From positions 1 through 31,088 of the forward strand of contig DKLZ01000084.1 in assembly GCA_002455955.1 (NCBI GenBank): a stretch of 31,088 bases of DNA. Direction: 5' to 3'. The position numbers and the translations under genes are program-made. Source of the DNA: Dehalococcoidia bacterium UBA6627. Its GTDB lineage: Bacteria > Chloroflexota > Dehalococcoidia > UBA2979. The notes below the pieces were generated by a model, which saw only the letters and a list, made by a program, of their open reading frames with translations, was not told the DNA's origin and searched no databases. Numbering within the stretch: position 1 is the stretch's first letter; each line of letters opens with the position of its first letter. Below, piece by piece: positions 1 through 7,745 of the stretch.

Positions 1-527
1 TCAGGATTGCGCCCGTGGTTGCGGTACGTGAAGTCTCGGGTCGCGTATCCAAGATGGGCGATGTTCCTGAGTCGGTCTGTATCGATCGGACTGACACCGG
101 CTGTCTCCAAAGCGTCCAGTCCATGCGACCAAGCCTCCATCAAGCGCGCAGTGGTAAACGAACGCACACTCATTTCGTTCCCAGCCCACGGGAGCCGGTC
201 TCGCCCATCGAATGGACGGAGGGCAGTGGCTAGCCGATTTCGCGATTCACGCCACCATGAGAGTAGTTCTTCAATGCTCAGCTCCCGTGCTTCGATTTGT
301 CTCGCAGTGACTACGCCATCGCCGCCTCGTCGTTCGCTCTTAGGGTAGGCTCCAGTCTCGGCTATTGTTGCTGCTGTGGTATCACCCTCAGCGAGGTGGG
401 CGATACAATCACGCATGAGCCAACCCTCGGCCGGCGACGACGCATTCCAGTGATCGATCGGTACATCACAGATGGCACCATCAAGATAGTCTTGTTCCGC
501 TACCAGTTCGGCGATCAATTGTTCCAC
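1..527 (-). CDS. DinB/mycothiol-dependent maleylpyruvate isomerase-like (TIGR03084-type) protein, partial
   Basis: The frame is open from a GTG at 527 to the left edge, giving 175 residues with the C-terminus missing. The GTG has a GAGGAG ribosome site 7 nt upstream; the ATG at 533 stops after five codons. The N-terminal half matches the MDMPI_N/DinB-like four-helix fold: a Trp/His-rich helix with H44 (CIAHLAEGD) and a later helix with E131 and H135 (MEAWSHGLD). These fit the three metal ligands (His, Glu, His) of that superfamily. Family members of this type are usually about 250-270 aa, so roughly a third is outside the window. The substrate is unknown. Some relatives use mycothiol, but metal binding is all the sequence supports. 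The gene sits 99 nt downstream of the PyrE-like gene on the same strand and may be co-transcribed. Confidence 0.82.
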   Translation of the reverse strand, partial: MEQLIAELVAEQDYLDGAICDVPIDHWNASSPAEGWLMRDCIAHLAEGDTTAATIAETGAYPKSERRGGDGVVTARQIEARELSIEELLSWWRESRNRLATALRPFDGRDRLPWAGNEMSVRSFTTARLMEAWSHGLDALETAGVSPIDTDRLRNIAHLGYATRDFTYRNHGRNP

Positions 528-626
528 GTCATTGCTCCTCAATACGCAGCGTACCGCAGCGAGCGAGCTAGGACGTTTTCTCATGATTGATTTACGGAAG
601 AAATGGAAGGTTAGATAGTTTTGCGC

Positions 627-1304
627 TCAGTCGATATCCAAGGCAGTTCGACGCTCGCGGTTGAGATATGAACGAGACGCGTCAAAATCCTGATCATTGA
701 TGTGTTTTGCTGAATGCAGGTACTCGAGAATCACATCGAGTGTGAGGATTGAATGTAAGTGAACGCCCATAGTTTCCAACTGTGCGCTTGCTCCCTGTTC
801 ACGATCGATTAGTACTACGGCGTCGTGAACTTGAAGCCCTGCTTCCCGCAGTCGTTCTATTGTTTTGACGAGTGACCCTCCACCAGCTGCGAGGTCGTCG
901 ACTATCACAATACTTTGACCTGGAGTGTATATGCCTTCGATCTGTGAGGTGTATTCGATGTCCCTTAATTGGGATGGACGAACATACAGCAGGGGGATTT
1001 CTGTCTCGAGAGAAATTGCGGTCGCGATATGAAGACCTCCAATTGGCACTCCAGCGATGACGTCGAAGGGTTCGATCTGTCGATTGCGCATTGTTTGGCC
1101 TGTTTGCAGTTCATCAGCGATCAATTGTGCTGTACGTCTGAGTTCAGTGGGTCTTGAGATGAGTAGTTTGGCGTTTACATAGACAGGGGAATTACGAACG
1201 GTTCGGCCGAGACTGAAGTCACCGAACTGAATTGAGCCAAGTTTCCAAAGGGCCTCAGCAAGCCAGAGTCGGCCGTGGAGTTCGCTTAGGTCAGCATCTT
1301 TCAT
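627..1304 (-). CDS. pyrE: Orotate phosphoribosyltransferase-like protein (PyrE family)
   Basis: This 225-aa type I phosphoribosyltransferase has the PRPP-binding signature VIVDDLAAGGGS at residues 133-144. The order and spacing fit OPRTase: an N-terminal hood (SELHGRLWLAEAL, then a substrate-side segment around 40-50), a Rossmann-like core at 80-110 and a C-terminal helix. OPRTase makes orotidine monophosphate from orotate and PRPP in pyrimidine synthesis. The usual catalytic flexible loop (RKxxKxHG, as in E. coli PyrE) is replaced here by VRPSQLRDIEYTSQIEG at about 108-124. Both loop lysines and the histidine are therefore absent. It may be a divergent PyrE or a related PRTase with another base. 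The ATG at 1304 has a GGAG about 12 nt upstream, which is loose spacing. No other pyrimidine gene lies nearby. Confidence 0.78.
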   Translation of the reverse strand: MKDADLSELHGRLWLAEALWKLGSIQFGDFSLGRTVRNSPVYVNAKLLISRPTELRRTAQLIADELQTGQTMRNRQIEPFDVIAGVPIGGLHIATAISLETEIPLLYVRPSQLRDIEYTSQIEGIYTPGQSIVIVDDLAAGGGSLVKTIERLREAGLQVHDAVVLIDREQGASAQLETMGVHLHSILTLDVILEYLHSAKHINDQDFDASRSYLNRERRTALDID

Positions 1305-1644
1305 TGGTAATGTGAACTCCTATCTTCCTGATCTACTAGATGCATACTGCTGATTGATTGGCAGCACGAACATTTCATTGTTATGAGTAAGCACTTCCGT
1401 TTGCATCCAACAAAAGTGACCTCGCTCGGTACGGCGCGATTGTCAGAACTGGCGACCGCGAACTGCATCCTCGGGTGTCGTTATTTTCTTGACGCTCATT
1501 TGAGGTGTCCATCGGTGGAGGTTAAAAATGAAAGGCAGTTCATACTTTACTTGAGTAATTGTATCGTTTTCTGACTTGCGGTGATCTTTCGAATTCATTG
1601 TCTCGCTTTCAGGGAATTGGGATTACATCAGTAGCTGATCATTG

Positions 1645-1664
1645 CTACCAGATTAGGCTGGTAG
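1645..1664. repeat. Perfect 7-bp inverted repeat with 6-nt loop
   Basis: CTACCAG and CTGGTAG flank the loop ATTAGG. No T-tract follows on either strand, so a terminator is unlikely. It lies about 65 nt upstream of the putative promoter of the rhodanese gene and could be an operator or an RNA stem. Confidence 0.35.
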
Positions 1665-1729
1665 AACTGGGTAGAAAACCAATTAGATCACAGAGTGGCC
1701 GCATGAATGTTCAGGTCGATTACCCATCG

Positions 1730-1757
1730 TTGGTAAGCGCCAGAGCTCTGTTATGCT
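1730..1757 (+). promoter_or_regulatory. Possible sigma-70 promoter for the rhodanese gene
   Basis: TTGGTA (1730-1735) and TATGCT (1752-1757) are separated by 16 nt and resemble -35 and -10 boxes. Transcription would start near 1764 and leave a leader of about 90 nt before the ATG at 1855. The assignment is by eye only. Confidence 0.35.
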
Positions 1758-1854
1758 TGTAATAATTGGTAATCTTGACCAAGTTACCCAACAAATAGAA
1801 GAATCCTAGGGTTAGATGCCAGCCCTGAATCAGGATGATCCGGAGGATATGATC

Positions 1855-2190
1855 ATGGCCGTGAAGAACCCGGGAGAACCTTTTACGCGAATCGATGTGC
1901 ATGAAGCGAAAGAAATGATCGACGCCGGAGATGTACAGGTGATCGATTCTCGAGAGATGCACGAACATCACGACGGACATGTACCAGATTCAATTAATAT
2001 TTCACATATGGCAACACTTGCTCGCGCTGATGATCTGGCACGCGACAGGCCGATTCTCTTTATCTGTAAATCTGGGCAGCGTTCGGCTGTTGCGGCAGAG
2101 TTTGCCGCATCACTTGGATTGACGGACATTTATAACGTTGATGGTGGCCACGATGATTGGGCTGCAGCCGGATTTCCGATGGAGCAGTAG
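1855..2190 (+). CDS. Single-domain rhodanese-like sulfurtransferase
   Basis: The product has 111 aa and forms one rhodanese domain. Visible motifs are the opening IDVHEAKEMIDAG, the CH2A-type DSREMHEHHDGHVPDSINI segment (31-49) and the active-site loop CKSGQRS with Cys71. The end is the usual GG..W...G (GGHDDWAAAGFP). These proteins carry sulfane sulfur as a cysteine persulfide in thiosulfate or persulfide handling and act in the cytoplasm; no signal peptide is seen. I chose the ATG at 1855 because GGAGG lies 8 nt upstream. The in-frame ATG at 1816 has no ribosome site and would add 13 unconserved residues, and the ATG at 1849 is too close to GGAGG. The gene stands alone, convergent with the Lon-domain gene across 222 nt in which I see no clear terminator. 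Confidence 0.9.
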   Translation: MAVKNPGEPFTRIDVHEAKEMIDAGDVQVIDSREMHEHHDGHVPDSINISHMATLARADDLARDRPILFICKSGQRSAVAAEFAASLGLTDIYNVDGGHDDWAAAGFPMEQ

Positions 2191-2412
2191 CTTTCCAGAG
2201 GAGAACTTCGTGGCTAGGCACCCTTAGTACATATGTCGCTTACTTGATTGCGAGAAGTTGGTATCTGAACAGGATGTGAGATTAAGAGGTTTATTGGAAA
2301 GCGTAGTATCGCGTTATTAGAGCGTGAATCTGGGCTCCTGCAGCTGTTAGCTGATGCCTTCAGAAGCCACACCGAGTCGGCAGTAATCTTGTCAGAGATC
2401 GACTTGAGTATG

Positions 2413-3069
2413 TCAGTTTAGTCTTTCTATACCGCCGTATCGCTTGTGTATTGCCATCCGTGCATGTTCATGGTGTGCCTCGACGATGCTATCTAGTAGA
2501 TCGACTGCTGCTTCTAGTCGCTCGCGGTTGTCGAAAGATTCCAGCACTTTTTGCAGTTGAATGGTGTCAACCAGCCCTCCCGCCGCGCAGGCGATCAGGT
2601 CGGCGAGCATGCCAGGAGCTTTTGGGATCGCTGGAGCGCGCTGGAAGAGTCCACCTGTGATCGCACGTAGCTTCGAGATCTGGCGGTACCCTTCTGTTGC
2701 ACGTTCCAGAAGGCTCTCAGGCACTTCACTGATCTCGTCAACCGGATACTCTACCGTTGCACTTCGGTAGGGTGCATCGTCGTGAAGCTCGACGATACGG
2801 AATCTTCTTTCGCCCCGTGTGTTGATCATCAAGCGTCCGTTTCCAATCGGTTCAGCGCTTTCTATTTGGGTTGTGCAACCGATCAGATATGGTTCAGTGA
2901 ACTGATTGCCGACTTCAGGACCTTCGCGTATCAGTAGTACACCGAACGCTTCGTCTGCAGCTAAACAATCCGCTACAAGCTGCTTATATCGTTCTTCGAA
3001 GACATGCAATGGCAGTTTCATCTGAGGAAAAAGAACTGTGTTGAGTAAGAATAGACGGAGCATAGTCAT
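2413..3069 (-). CDS. LON peptidase substrate-binding domain-containing protein
   Basis: The product has 218 aa and consists almost entirely of the Lon N-terminal (LON_substr_bdg, PF02190) fold. It shows the diagnostic start LFLLNTVLFPQMKLPLHVFEERY followed by FGVLLIREGPEVG and later GRRFRIVELHDD-like strands. There is no AAA ATPase or Lon protease domain. Stand-alone proteins of this type are common and mostly uncharacterised; a peptide-binding or quality-control role is plausible but unproven. It lies 28 nt downstream of the NuoG-like gene, so co-transcription is likely. Two in-frame ATGs (residues 1 and 3) are possible starts, and the longer one was kept. Confidence 0.87.
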   Translation of the reverse strand: MTMLRLFLLNTVLFPQMKLPLHVFEERYKQLVADCLAADEAFGVLLIREGPEVGNQFTEPYLIGCTTQIESAEPIGNGRLMINTRGERRFRIVELHDDAPYRSATVEYPVDEISEVPESLLERATEGYRQISKLRAITGGLFQRAPAIPKAPGMLADLIACAAGGLVDTIQLQKVLESFDNRERLEAAVDLLDSIVEAHHEHARMAIHKRYGGIERLN

Positions 3070-3097
3070 ACCGATAGCGTCCTGATGTTAGCAGTGG

Positions 3098-5674
3098 TTA
3101 GGCGGGTTGCATCGCCTGTAGCATCAAAGTGGTTGGTTCGGCACTGCTTGTTAGTGGCATCAGACGCATGAGTGCGCCTCCGTCATAGTAGTGCGGTATG
3201 TAGATGCTACCGGGTGATATTCCATCATCGAGTCGAATCCTTATCCGTAACTCGCTCCCGGCATTAGCCATCGAAGCAAGGATAGCTTGGTCACCGTTCC
3301 TGATGCCTACTGACTCGGCATCCTGAGGGTGCACGAGTGCTGATTCTTCGCGATGCAGTTTATCTGCTTCATCCGAGTGAATTGAAGCGGCGGCCCATGA
3401 GGTGAATAACGAACGTCCAGTAATGATCGCGAGTCCATCGGAAACTGGCGGTATGGTTGAAACGGTTGGCGCAGGTAACTGCTGAGCAGTTGTCGATTCT
3501 GATTCGACTAGTGCCCGAATCTTGCCTGGCGAACGGGTGAGCTCATCGTAAGGTACATAACCAACTACGCTGGACGATATGTCACGCATCACGTCTGCTG
3601 CGCTGTTGTAGTTGATCGGAGTTCCAAGTGCCCGTGCGAGTGCAGTCAGGATCGCTATACCTTCACGTTCATCTCCTTGGGGGGCACCGGCCGGGCGCTG
3701 ACGAATGATCCGTCGATCAGCGCTCGTCAGCGTGCCATCTTTCGCATGGAATGGAAGTTCAGCAAGTACAACGGTCGCATGCTGTGTTGCAGTCGATTTT
3801 AACGAGTCGATTACGATCAGAACTTCGAGGTTTGCGAGCGCTGATTCTATATCGGGAGTTCCTGGTGTATTGAGTAGTGGATTATCGTTGTGAAGTACGA
3901 GTGCCTTAATTGTGCCGTTTTTTGCTTTCTCGATGATGTTCGGGAAGTCGTTCTCTGTGCTCCCAGGTACGATTCCAGCATCCGTTAATCCGATAACGTT
4001 CGCGTCAGTTGGTAGGTAATACAGGTTGTGTGCAGCTTCAGAGGAATGGATAGCGATAGAAAGATTCACAGCGGCGATTGCTTCACCTCCTGCACGGACA
4101 GCGCCGTGCCCGGCGGTAGGAGCTAGGATCACAGGAATGTTGCTCTCGGCATTCGCTATCGCTAGACGTAATGTGGCGATAGCGTCTGCCGTGTTCTCGA
4201 CCGCTGTATCAGGAATGTGTGTCGTGCTGGAAGACAGACCGTCAGCTAATGCTTGCGCGGTAGCGGCTTCTTGACCTGGAAATGGTTGTAGCCATTGTTC
4301 GCTGAATGGTACGAGTTCACTCCAGCGATTCGAGATGAGAATTAACTTAGCACCATGTTTCTTTACAGCGTCTTTCACGCGGAGCGAAACAACTTGATGA
4401 GATTCTTCTATGTCTCCACCTATGACAACGATCGTACGCGCTTTTTCGATATCGGTAAGATTTGCTGGGAGTTGGTCGGTTCCGAGTCCAGACACGAATG
4501 CTTCAGTGACTGCTCGGTGCAATGGCCCATGTGAGAAATCGATATGTTCCGTTCCGATTGCTTCGCGAGCAAGGCGTCCGAGGACGTAGGCTTCTTCCGT
4601 CGTTGCGAGAGGTGAGCCAAGGACGGCTATCGCGTCAGCACCTGCCGATTCTTTGACCGTCGCTAGAGAAGTAGCAGCGATATCTAATGCTTGATCAAAA
4701 TTATCTGCCGGAAGCAGTCGGTCGCCATTTCGTATAAGTGATCGGATAAGCCGCTCGCGCTCAGGCACATCGGTGTAGCCGAACCGGCCTCGAACACATA
4801 TCTGGTCGCGACTCACTGGGTTGATGCGGTCTGGGCGAACGATGACCGGTTGGTCATTCGCAGTGCCATAGCTCAGGGTGCAGCCGACAGAACAGCCATT
4901 ACAAGCGGAGTTGGTCCAGTCTTCAGCGAGTCCACGCCATTTGTTTGGTTTTTCCATTAGTGTCGCTGTCGGACATACATCTATACAGGCACCACAGAAA
5001 TCGCAGTCTGATTCATGGATCTGTCCGCCGGTGCCAAACGCGATCATTGTCGAGTGCCCTTTACCAGAGAGTGTTAACGCGCCTGTGTGTCGTAGATCAT
5101 CGCAGGCTCGCACACAACGCGTGCAGATGATGCACATCTGCGGGTCGAATTCTAGATAGGGGTTACCACGGTCAGGCTCGGGCGGTGGCGTTTCGTAGTA
5201 AGAACGAGATTCCCCCACCCACGGCTCTGAGAATTCCCCCATATCTACGATTTCGCAGCTAGTCTGCAGCTCGCAACGGTAATTCTTAGAACATGTCAGG
5301 CAACGGTGTGTCACTACGTCGTCGCGAAGGCAGATGTCTCCAGGCATACAGTGAACGCGACGATGACATGTGAGGCAGCGATCCGGATGATTTGCCAGAA
5401 TCATCGACATCACACCTTGTCTGGTGTGTTTCACTGCTTCTGTCTCGGTTCGAATAACCATCCCATCCGCAGTTTTTGAGGTGCATGCGAGTTGAATTTC
5501 GGTTGGGCGTGCCTCTTCAATCTCGACAATGCAAGTCCTGCAGCCTGCGTATGGTTCGAGGCCGTCGATATAGCAGAGGTTGGTAATCGTGATTCCCTGG
5601 TCCTTGATTACCTCGACCAGAGGCAAGCCTTCGTCAACTTCGATTGATTTCCCGTTGAGCGTGATCATCGCCAC
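3098..5674 (-). CDS. nuoG: NuoG-like NADH:quinone oxidoreductase subunit G / molybdopterin-fold iron-sulfur protein
   Basis: The 858-aa protein is modular. An N-terminal [2Fe-2S] domain has Cys34, 45, 48 and 64. A NuoG His-Cys module has H96, C100, C103 and C109, followed by a second CxxC-x5-C unit (C125, C128, C134, with C115 and C140 nearby). Two ferredoxin motifs follow (C181/184/187/191 and C224/227/230/234), then the CxxCxxxC...C cluster of the molybdopterin fold (C258, C261, C265, C293). The C-terminal part is the molybdopterin oxidoreductase and dinucleotide-binding fold. The segment where formate dehydrogenases carry Cys or Sec reads IDFSHGPLHRAV, so a catalytic Mo site is unlikely and an electron-wiring role like NuoG is favoured. 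The start is GTG at 5674 with GAGAGGGA upstream. Its partner NuoI-like gene lies 89 nt upstream; no NuoE or NuoF is in the window. Confidence 0.88.
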   Translation of the reverse strand: MAMITLNGKSIEVDEGLPLVEVIKDQGITITNLCYIDGLEPYAGCRTCIVEIEEARPTEIQLACTSKTADGMVIRTETEAVKHTRQGVMSMILANHPDRCLTCHRRVHCMPGDICLRDDVVTHRCLTCSKNYRCELQTSCEIVDMGEFSEPWVGESRSYYETPPPEPDRGNPYLEFDPQMCIICTRCVRACDDLRHTGALTLSGKGHSTMIAFGTGGQIHESDCDFCGACIDVCPTATLMEKPNKWRGLAEDWTNSACNGCSVGCTLSYGTANDQPVIVRPDRINPVSRDQICVRGRFGYTDVPERERLIRSLIRNGDRLLPADNFDQALDIAATSLATVKESAGADAIAVLGSPLATTEEAYVLGRLAREAIGTEHIDFSHGPLHRAVTEAFVSGLGTDQLPANLTDIEKARTIVVIGGDIEESHQVVSLRVKDAVKKHGAKLILISNRWSELVPFSEQWLQPFPGQEAATAQALADGLSSSTTHIPDTAVENTADAIATLRLAIANAESNIPVILAPTAGHGAVRAGGEAIAAVNLSIAIHSSEAAHNLYYLPTDANVIGLTDAGIVPGSTENDFPNIIEKAKNGTIKALVLHNDNPLLNTPGTPDIESALANLEVLIVIDSLKSTATQHATVVLAELPFHAKDGTLTSADRRIIRQRPAGAPQGDEREGIAILTALARALGTPINYNSAADVMRDISSSVVGYVPYDELTRSPGKIRALVESESTTAQQLPAPTVSTIPPVSDGLAIITGRSLFTSWAAASIHSDEADKLHREESALVHPQDAESVGIRNGDQAILASMANAGSELRIRIRLDDGISPGSIYIPHYYDGGALMRLMPLTSSAEPTTLMLQAMQPA

Positions 5675-5763
5675 AGGTTGTCCCTCTCACCGCATTTATC
5701 CGTCAGGGACCGTTTCTCGGTCAGCTTAGATTCTTGATGTGACTTCTGTTTAGTCGTAGTCGT

Positions 5764-6336
5764 TTAGTCATGGTCGCGCTCTCTTTGAGCAAATTTTTGT
5801 GGGCCTAATGCCTTATCCGATCCAGCAACGTTTACTCGTGAACGTGCTGTCGGTAGCGAGGTGATCAGTGGGTTTTCGTCTTGTGTTTGGCCGTTTGGGT
5901 AGCGTCCTTCGTTTTGCTTTAGGTACTTCTGAGCTTCCACTGTTAATGCGTCTCGATCGCGGTACATGTTTTCGAAGACATAGACTGCATCGTTATAACG
6001 TCCGCCCGATTGAATCGCTTGGTATGGGCATGCTTCGGTACAAAGACCGCAATACATGCAAATACGGAAGTCGATCTCATAGCGTTCGATCTCGAGTGTG
6101 CCATCTTCACGCGGCGCAGTCTGGACCAGAATGCAGCCATCAGGGCACGCTTGTGCGCAGGTCGAACATCCAGTGCAGCGTTCCTCGAACCAAAGTAGGT
6201 TGGTTCGTGCGCGCACAGGGATTTCTCGCTGTTGTTCCGGGTAATTGACTGTGATTGGTGGCTTGATGACATGCTGCAGTGTCAGCAACATACCTTTTAC
6301 CACACCCATACCGTAGGCCATGTAGCTCGCTCTCAT
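5764..6336 (-). CDS. nuoI: NuoI-like 2[4Fe-4S] ferredoxin subunit of complex I
   Basis: The product has 190 aa. The N-terminus GMGVVKGMLLTLQHVIKPP followed by ITVNYPEQ is the classic NuoI amphipathic entry. Two complete CxxCxxCxxxCP motifs follow: C54/57/60/64 and C93/96/99/103. NuoI carries clusters N6a and N6b, passing electrons from the peripheral arm to the quinone-site subunits at the membrane. The roughly 80-residue tail after the second motif is longer than in many NuoI and looks disordered. The ATG at 6336 is uncertain because M6 or M10 also fit family alignments and no start has a strong ribosome site. It is the first gene of the nuoI-nuoG-LON run, and other Nuo subunits must lie elsewhere. 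Confidence 0.9.
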   Translation of the reverse strand: MRASYMAYGMGVVKGMLLTLQHVIKPPITVNYPEQQREIPVRARTNLLWFEERCTGCSTCAQACPDGCILVQTAPREDGTLEIERYEIDFRICMYCGLCTEACPYQAIQSGGRYNDAVYVFENMYRDRDALTVEAQKYLKQNEGRYPNGQTQDENPLITSLPTARSRVNVAGSDKALGPQKFAQRERDHD

Positions 6337-6730
6337 AGCGGACGTTCGAGGCCCGTTCGCTCTTATGGCACGGCCTCAGTTGCAGCTGTAGTGTTCCGTG
6401 ATTAGGTCGGAACGCGTGAATTCTAGCACAATCATCATTATCGGCCGAGGCTTCTATGACTCGAAGTGATGTTCGCCGGTTGTTGGTGGGAAACTTTTCT
6501 TTTTTTAAATTTCTAATAGACCGGCTGATGCTCGAACGGCTTAACAATGCCATTGTACCTTTATCAGAATCGGATCCATTGTCACATGGTTATTGATCGG
6601 GCAAGTCGGCCTGTGAATGTCAGATAGCCCCGCTATTGGTGAGAAGTTAGGTGGCATTTTCTACATTCAAGTAGCATCTGGAATTGAGACAGAGCACGTA
6701 CACATTTCATATCTCAGATGGGAGTGATTT
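6337..6730. other. Divergent intergenic region between nuoI-like and LLM genes
   Basis: This 394-nt spacer holds no convincing gene. The minus-strand frame 6140-6553 overlaps nuoI and looks like a shadow. Visible elements are a 13-nt palindrome (ACAATG-C-CATTGT, 6544-6556), a second CCATTGT copy at 6576-6582 and a T-rich stretch near 6491-6510. Promoters for both flanking genes should be here, but none is clear enough to place. Confidence 0.45.
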
Positions 6731-7720
6731 ATGCCAATCCCCAAGATCTCGCTTGGTGTTCCCCCTGGCCCACTTGCCCTTGAGTCTATCGATTTAGCTG
6801 AAAAGCTAAATTATCACCGAGTTTGGCTCTACGACTCAGCAGCGATTTGGGAAGATGTTTGGATCACAATGGGATTGGCCGCTCAGCGTACGAATCACAT
6901 TGGACTAGGTACTGCAGTATTGATTCCAAATTTACGACATGTCATGACGACAGCGTCCGCGATTGCAACTATCGATCGTATAGCTCCGGGTCGTCTTGCA
7001 TGTGGCTTCGGAACTGGCTTCACAGGGAGACGTGTTCTTGGGCAGAAGCCGTTGAGCTGGTCTTACACGAAGCGGTATATCAGACAGCTAAAAGCTCTTT
7101 TGATTGGTGAGGTTGTAGAGATTGATGGCGAAGAATGCCAAATGATTCACCACCCAGCAATGGCGGCACCACGACCAATCGAAGTGGAGATCATCCTTTC
7201 AGCCTTCGGCCCGAAAGGTCAAGAAGTTGCGAGGGAACTTGCAGAGGGTGTGATGACTTTTGGGAAAAACGACGGCAGTTGGGATCAATTTCTGCGAATG
7301 GTTCATGGGACTGTTCTTAGGGATGGTGAATCTCAGTACTCCGAACGGGCGATCGATGCAGCGGGACCATGGTGGGTCGTTCAGGCTCATAGTCAGTGGG
7401 AGAGCGGGGGTGATGAAGCTTTACTTCAGTGGCCGGGTGGTGATGAATATCTGAAGCAAGTTTCAGTTGATCGTCCTGAGAATCAGCGACATCTCGCAAT
7501 TCATGAAGGGCATTGCACGCACCTCACCGATCGTGATCGAATTCTTGTTAACGGAGTGGATGGTCAGCCGTCATGGAATGGTTGGGTAGGTGATCGTGAG
7601 GACATCATGCAGCGTGTCGAAGCGGAAGCCGCTGCTGGCGTGACAGAGTTGATTTTTAACACGGGCGGAAGTAATCCATTGCGAGAAATCCGTGCTTTTG
7701 CAGAGGCGGCGATTGGTTGA
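6731..7720 (+). CDS. LLM class flavin-dependent oxidoreductase (luciferase-like)
   Basis: The product has 329 aa with the luciferase-like monooxygenase TIM-barrel pattern. Strand 1 is ISLGVPPGP, followed by a helix with ESIDLAEKLNYHRVWLYDS, then HIGLGTAVLIPNLRHVMTTASAIATIDRIAPGRLACGFGTG. The last is the hallmark T..A...AT.....GR...G.G.G segment. The C-terminal VTELIFNTGGSNPLREIRAFAE also fits. Such enzymes use FMN or F420 for oxidations or reductions; cofactor and substrate cannot be read from sequence. The ATG has GGGAG about 6 nt upstream. The gene is monocistronic, converging on the PhzF-like gene with only 19 nt between stops and a shared hairpin. Confidence 0.88.
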   Translation: MPIPKISLGVPPGPLALESIDLAEKLNYHRVWLYDSAAIWEDVWITMGLAAQRTNHIGLGTAVLIPNLRHVMTTASAIATIDRIAPGRLACGFGTGFTGRRVLGQKPLSWSYTKRYIRQLKALLIGEVVEIDGEECQMIHHPAMAAPRPIEVEIILSAFGPKGQEVARELAEGVMTFGKNDGSWDQFLRMVHGTVLRDGESQYSERAIDAAGPWWVVQAHSQWESGGDEALLQWPGGDEYLKQVSVDRPENQRHLAIHEGHCTHLTDRDRILVNGVDGQPSWNGWVGDREDIMQRVEAEAAAGVTELIFNTGGSNPLREIRAFAEAAIG

Positions 7721-7721
7721 T

Positions 7722-7745
7722 TACTAAGACATATTTGTCTTAGTA
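7722..7745. terminator. Perfect hairpin shared by two convergent genes
   Basis: TACTAAGACA and TGTCTTAGTA form a perfect 10-bp stem around a 4-nt loop (TATT). It begins 1 nt after the LLM stop codon and contains the stop codon of the PhzF-like gene (7740-7742, read on minus). It is AT-rich and lacks a U-tract on either side, so it may act as a weak bidirectional terminator or mRNA 3'-end stabiliser. Confidence 0.55.

Larger units (their letters stand above)
1305..1854. other. Intergenic region between pyrE-like gene and rhodanese gene
   Basis: This stretch of about 550 nt separates two divergent genes. It contains short open frames (for example 1383-1574 and 1559-1762 on plus), but none has a convincing ribosome site, domain or composition. 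No tRNA or known structured RNA is apparent by eye. It contains an inverted repeat at 1645-1664 and a possible sigma-70 promoter at 1730-1757 facing the rhodanese. The last 39 nt (1816-1854) are in frame with the rhodanese but are probably untranslated leader. Confidence 0.5.

Noticed and set aside
3098..5674. Calling the NuoG-like protein a formate dehydrogenase
   Set aside because: The site that carries Cys or Sec in formate dehydrogenases has Ser-His-Gly here, the N-terminus has the NuoG His-Cys module, and a NuoI-like gene lies next to it.
6140..6553. Minus-strand open frame of 137 codons beside nuoI
   Set aside because: It runs across the nuoI start in another frame and has Arg/Ser/His-rich composition typical of shadows, with no recognisable motif.
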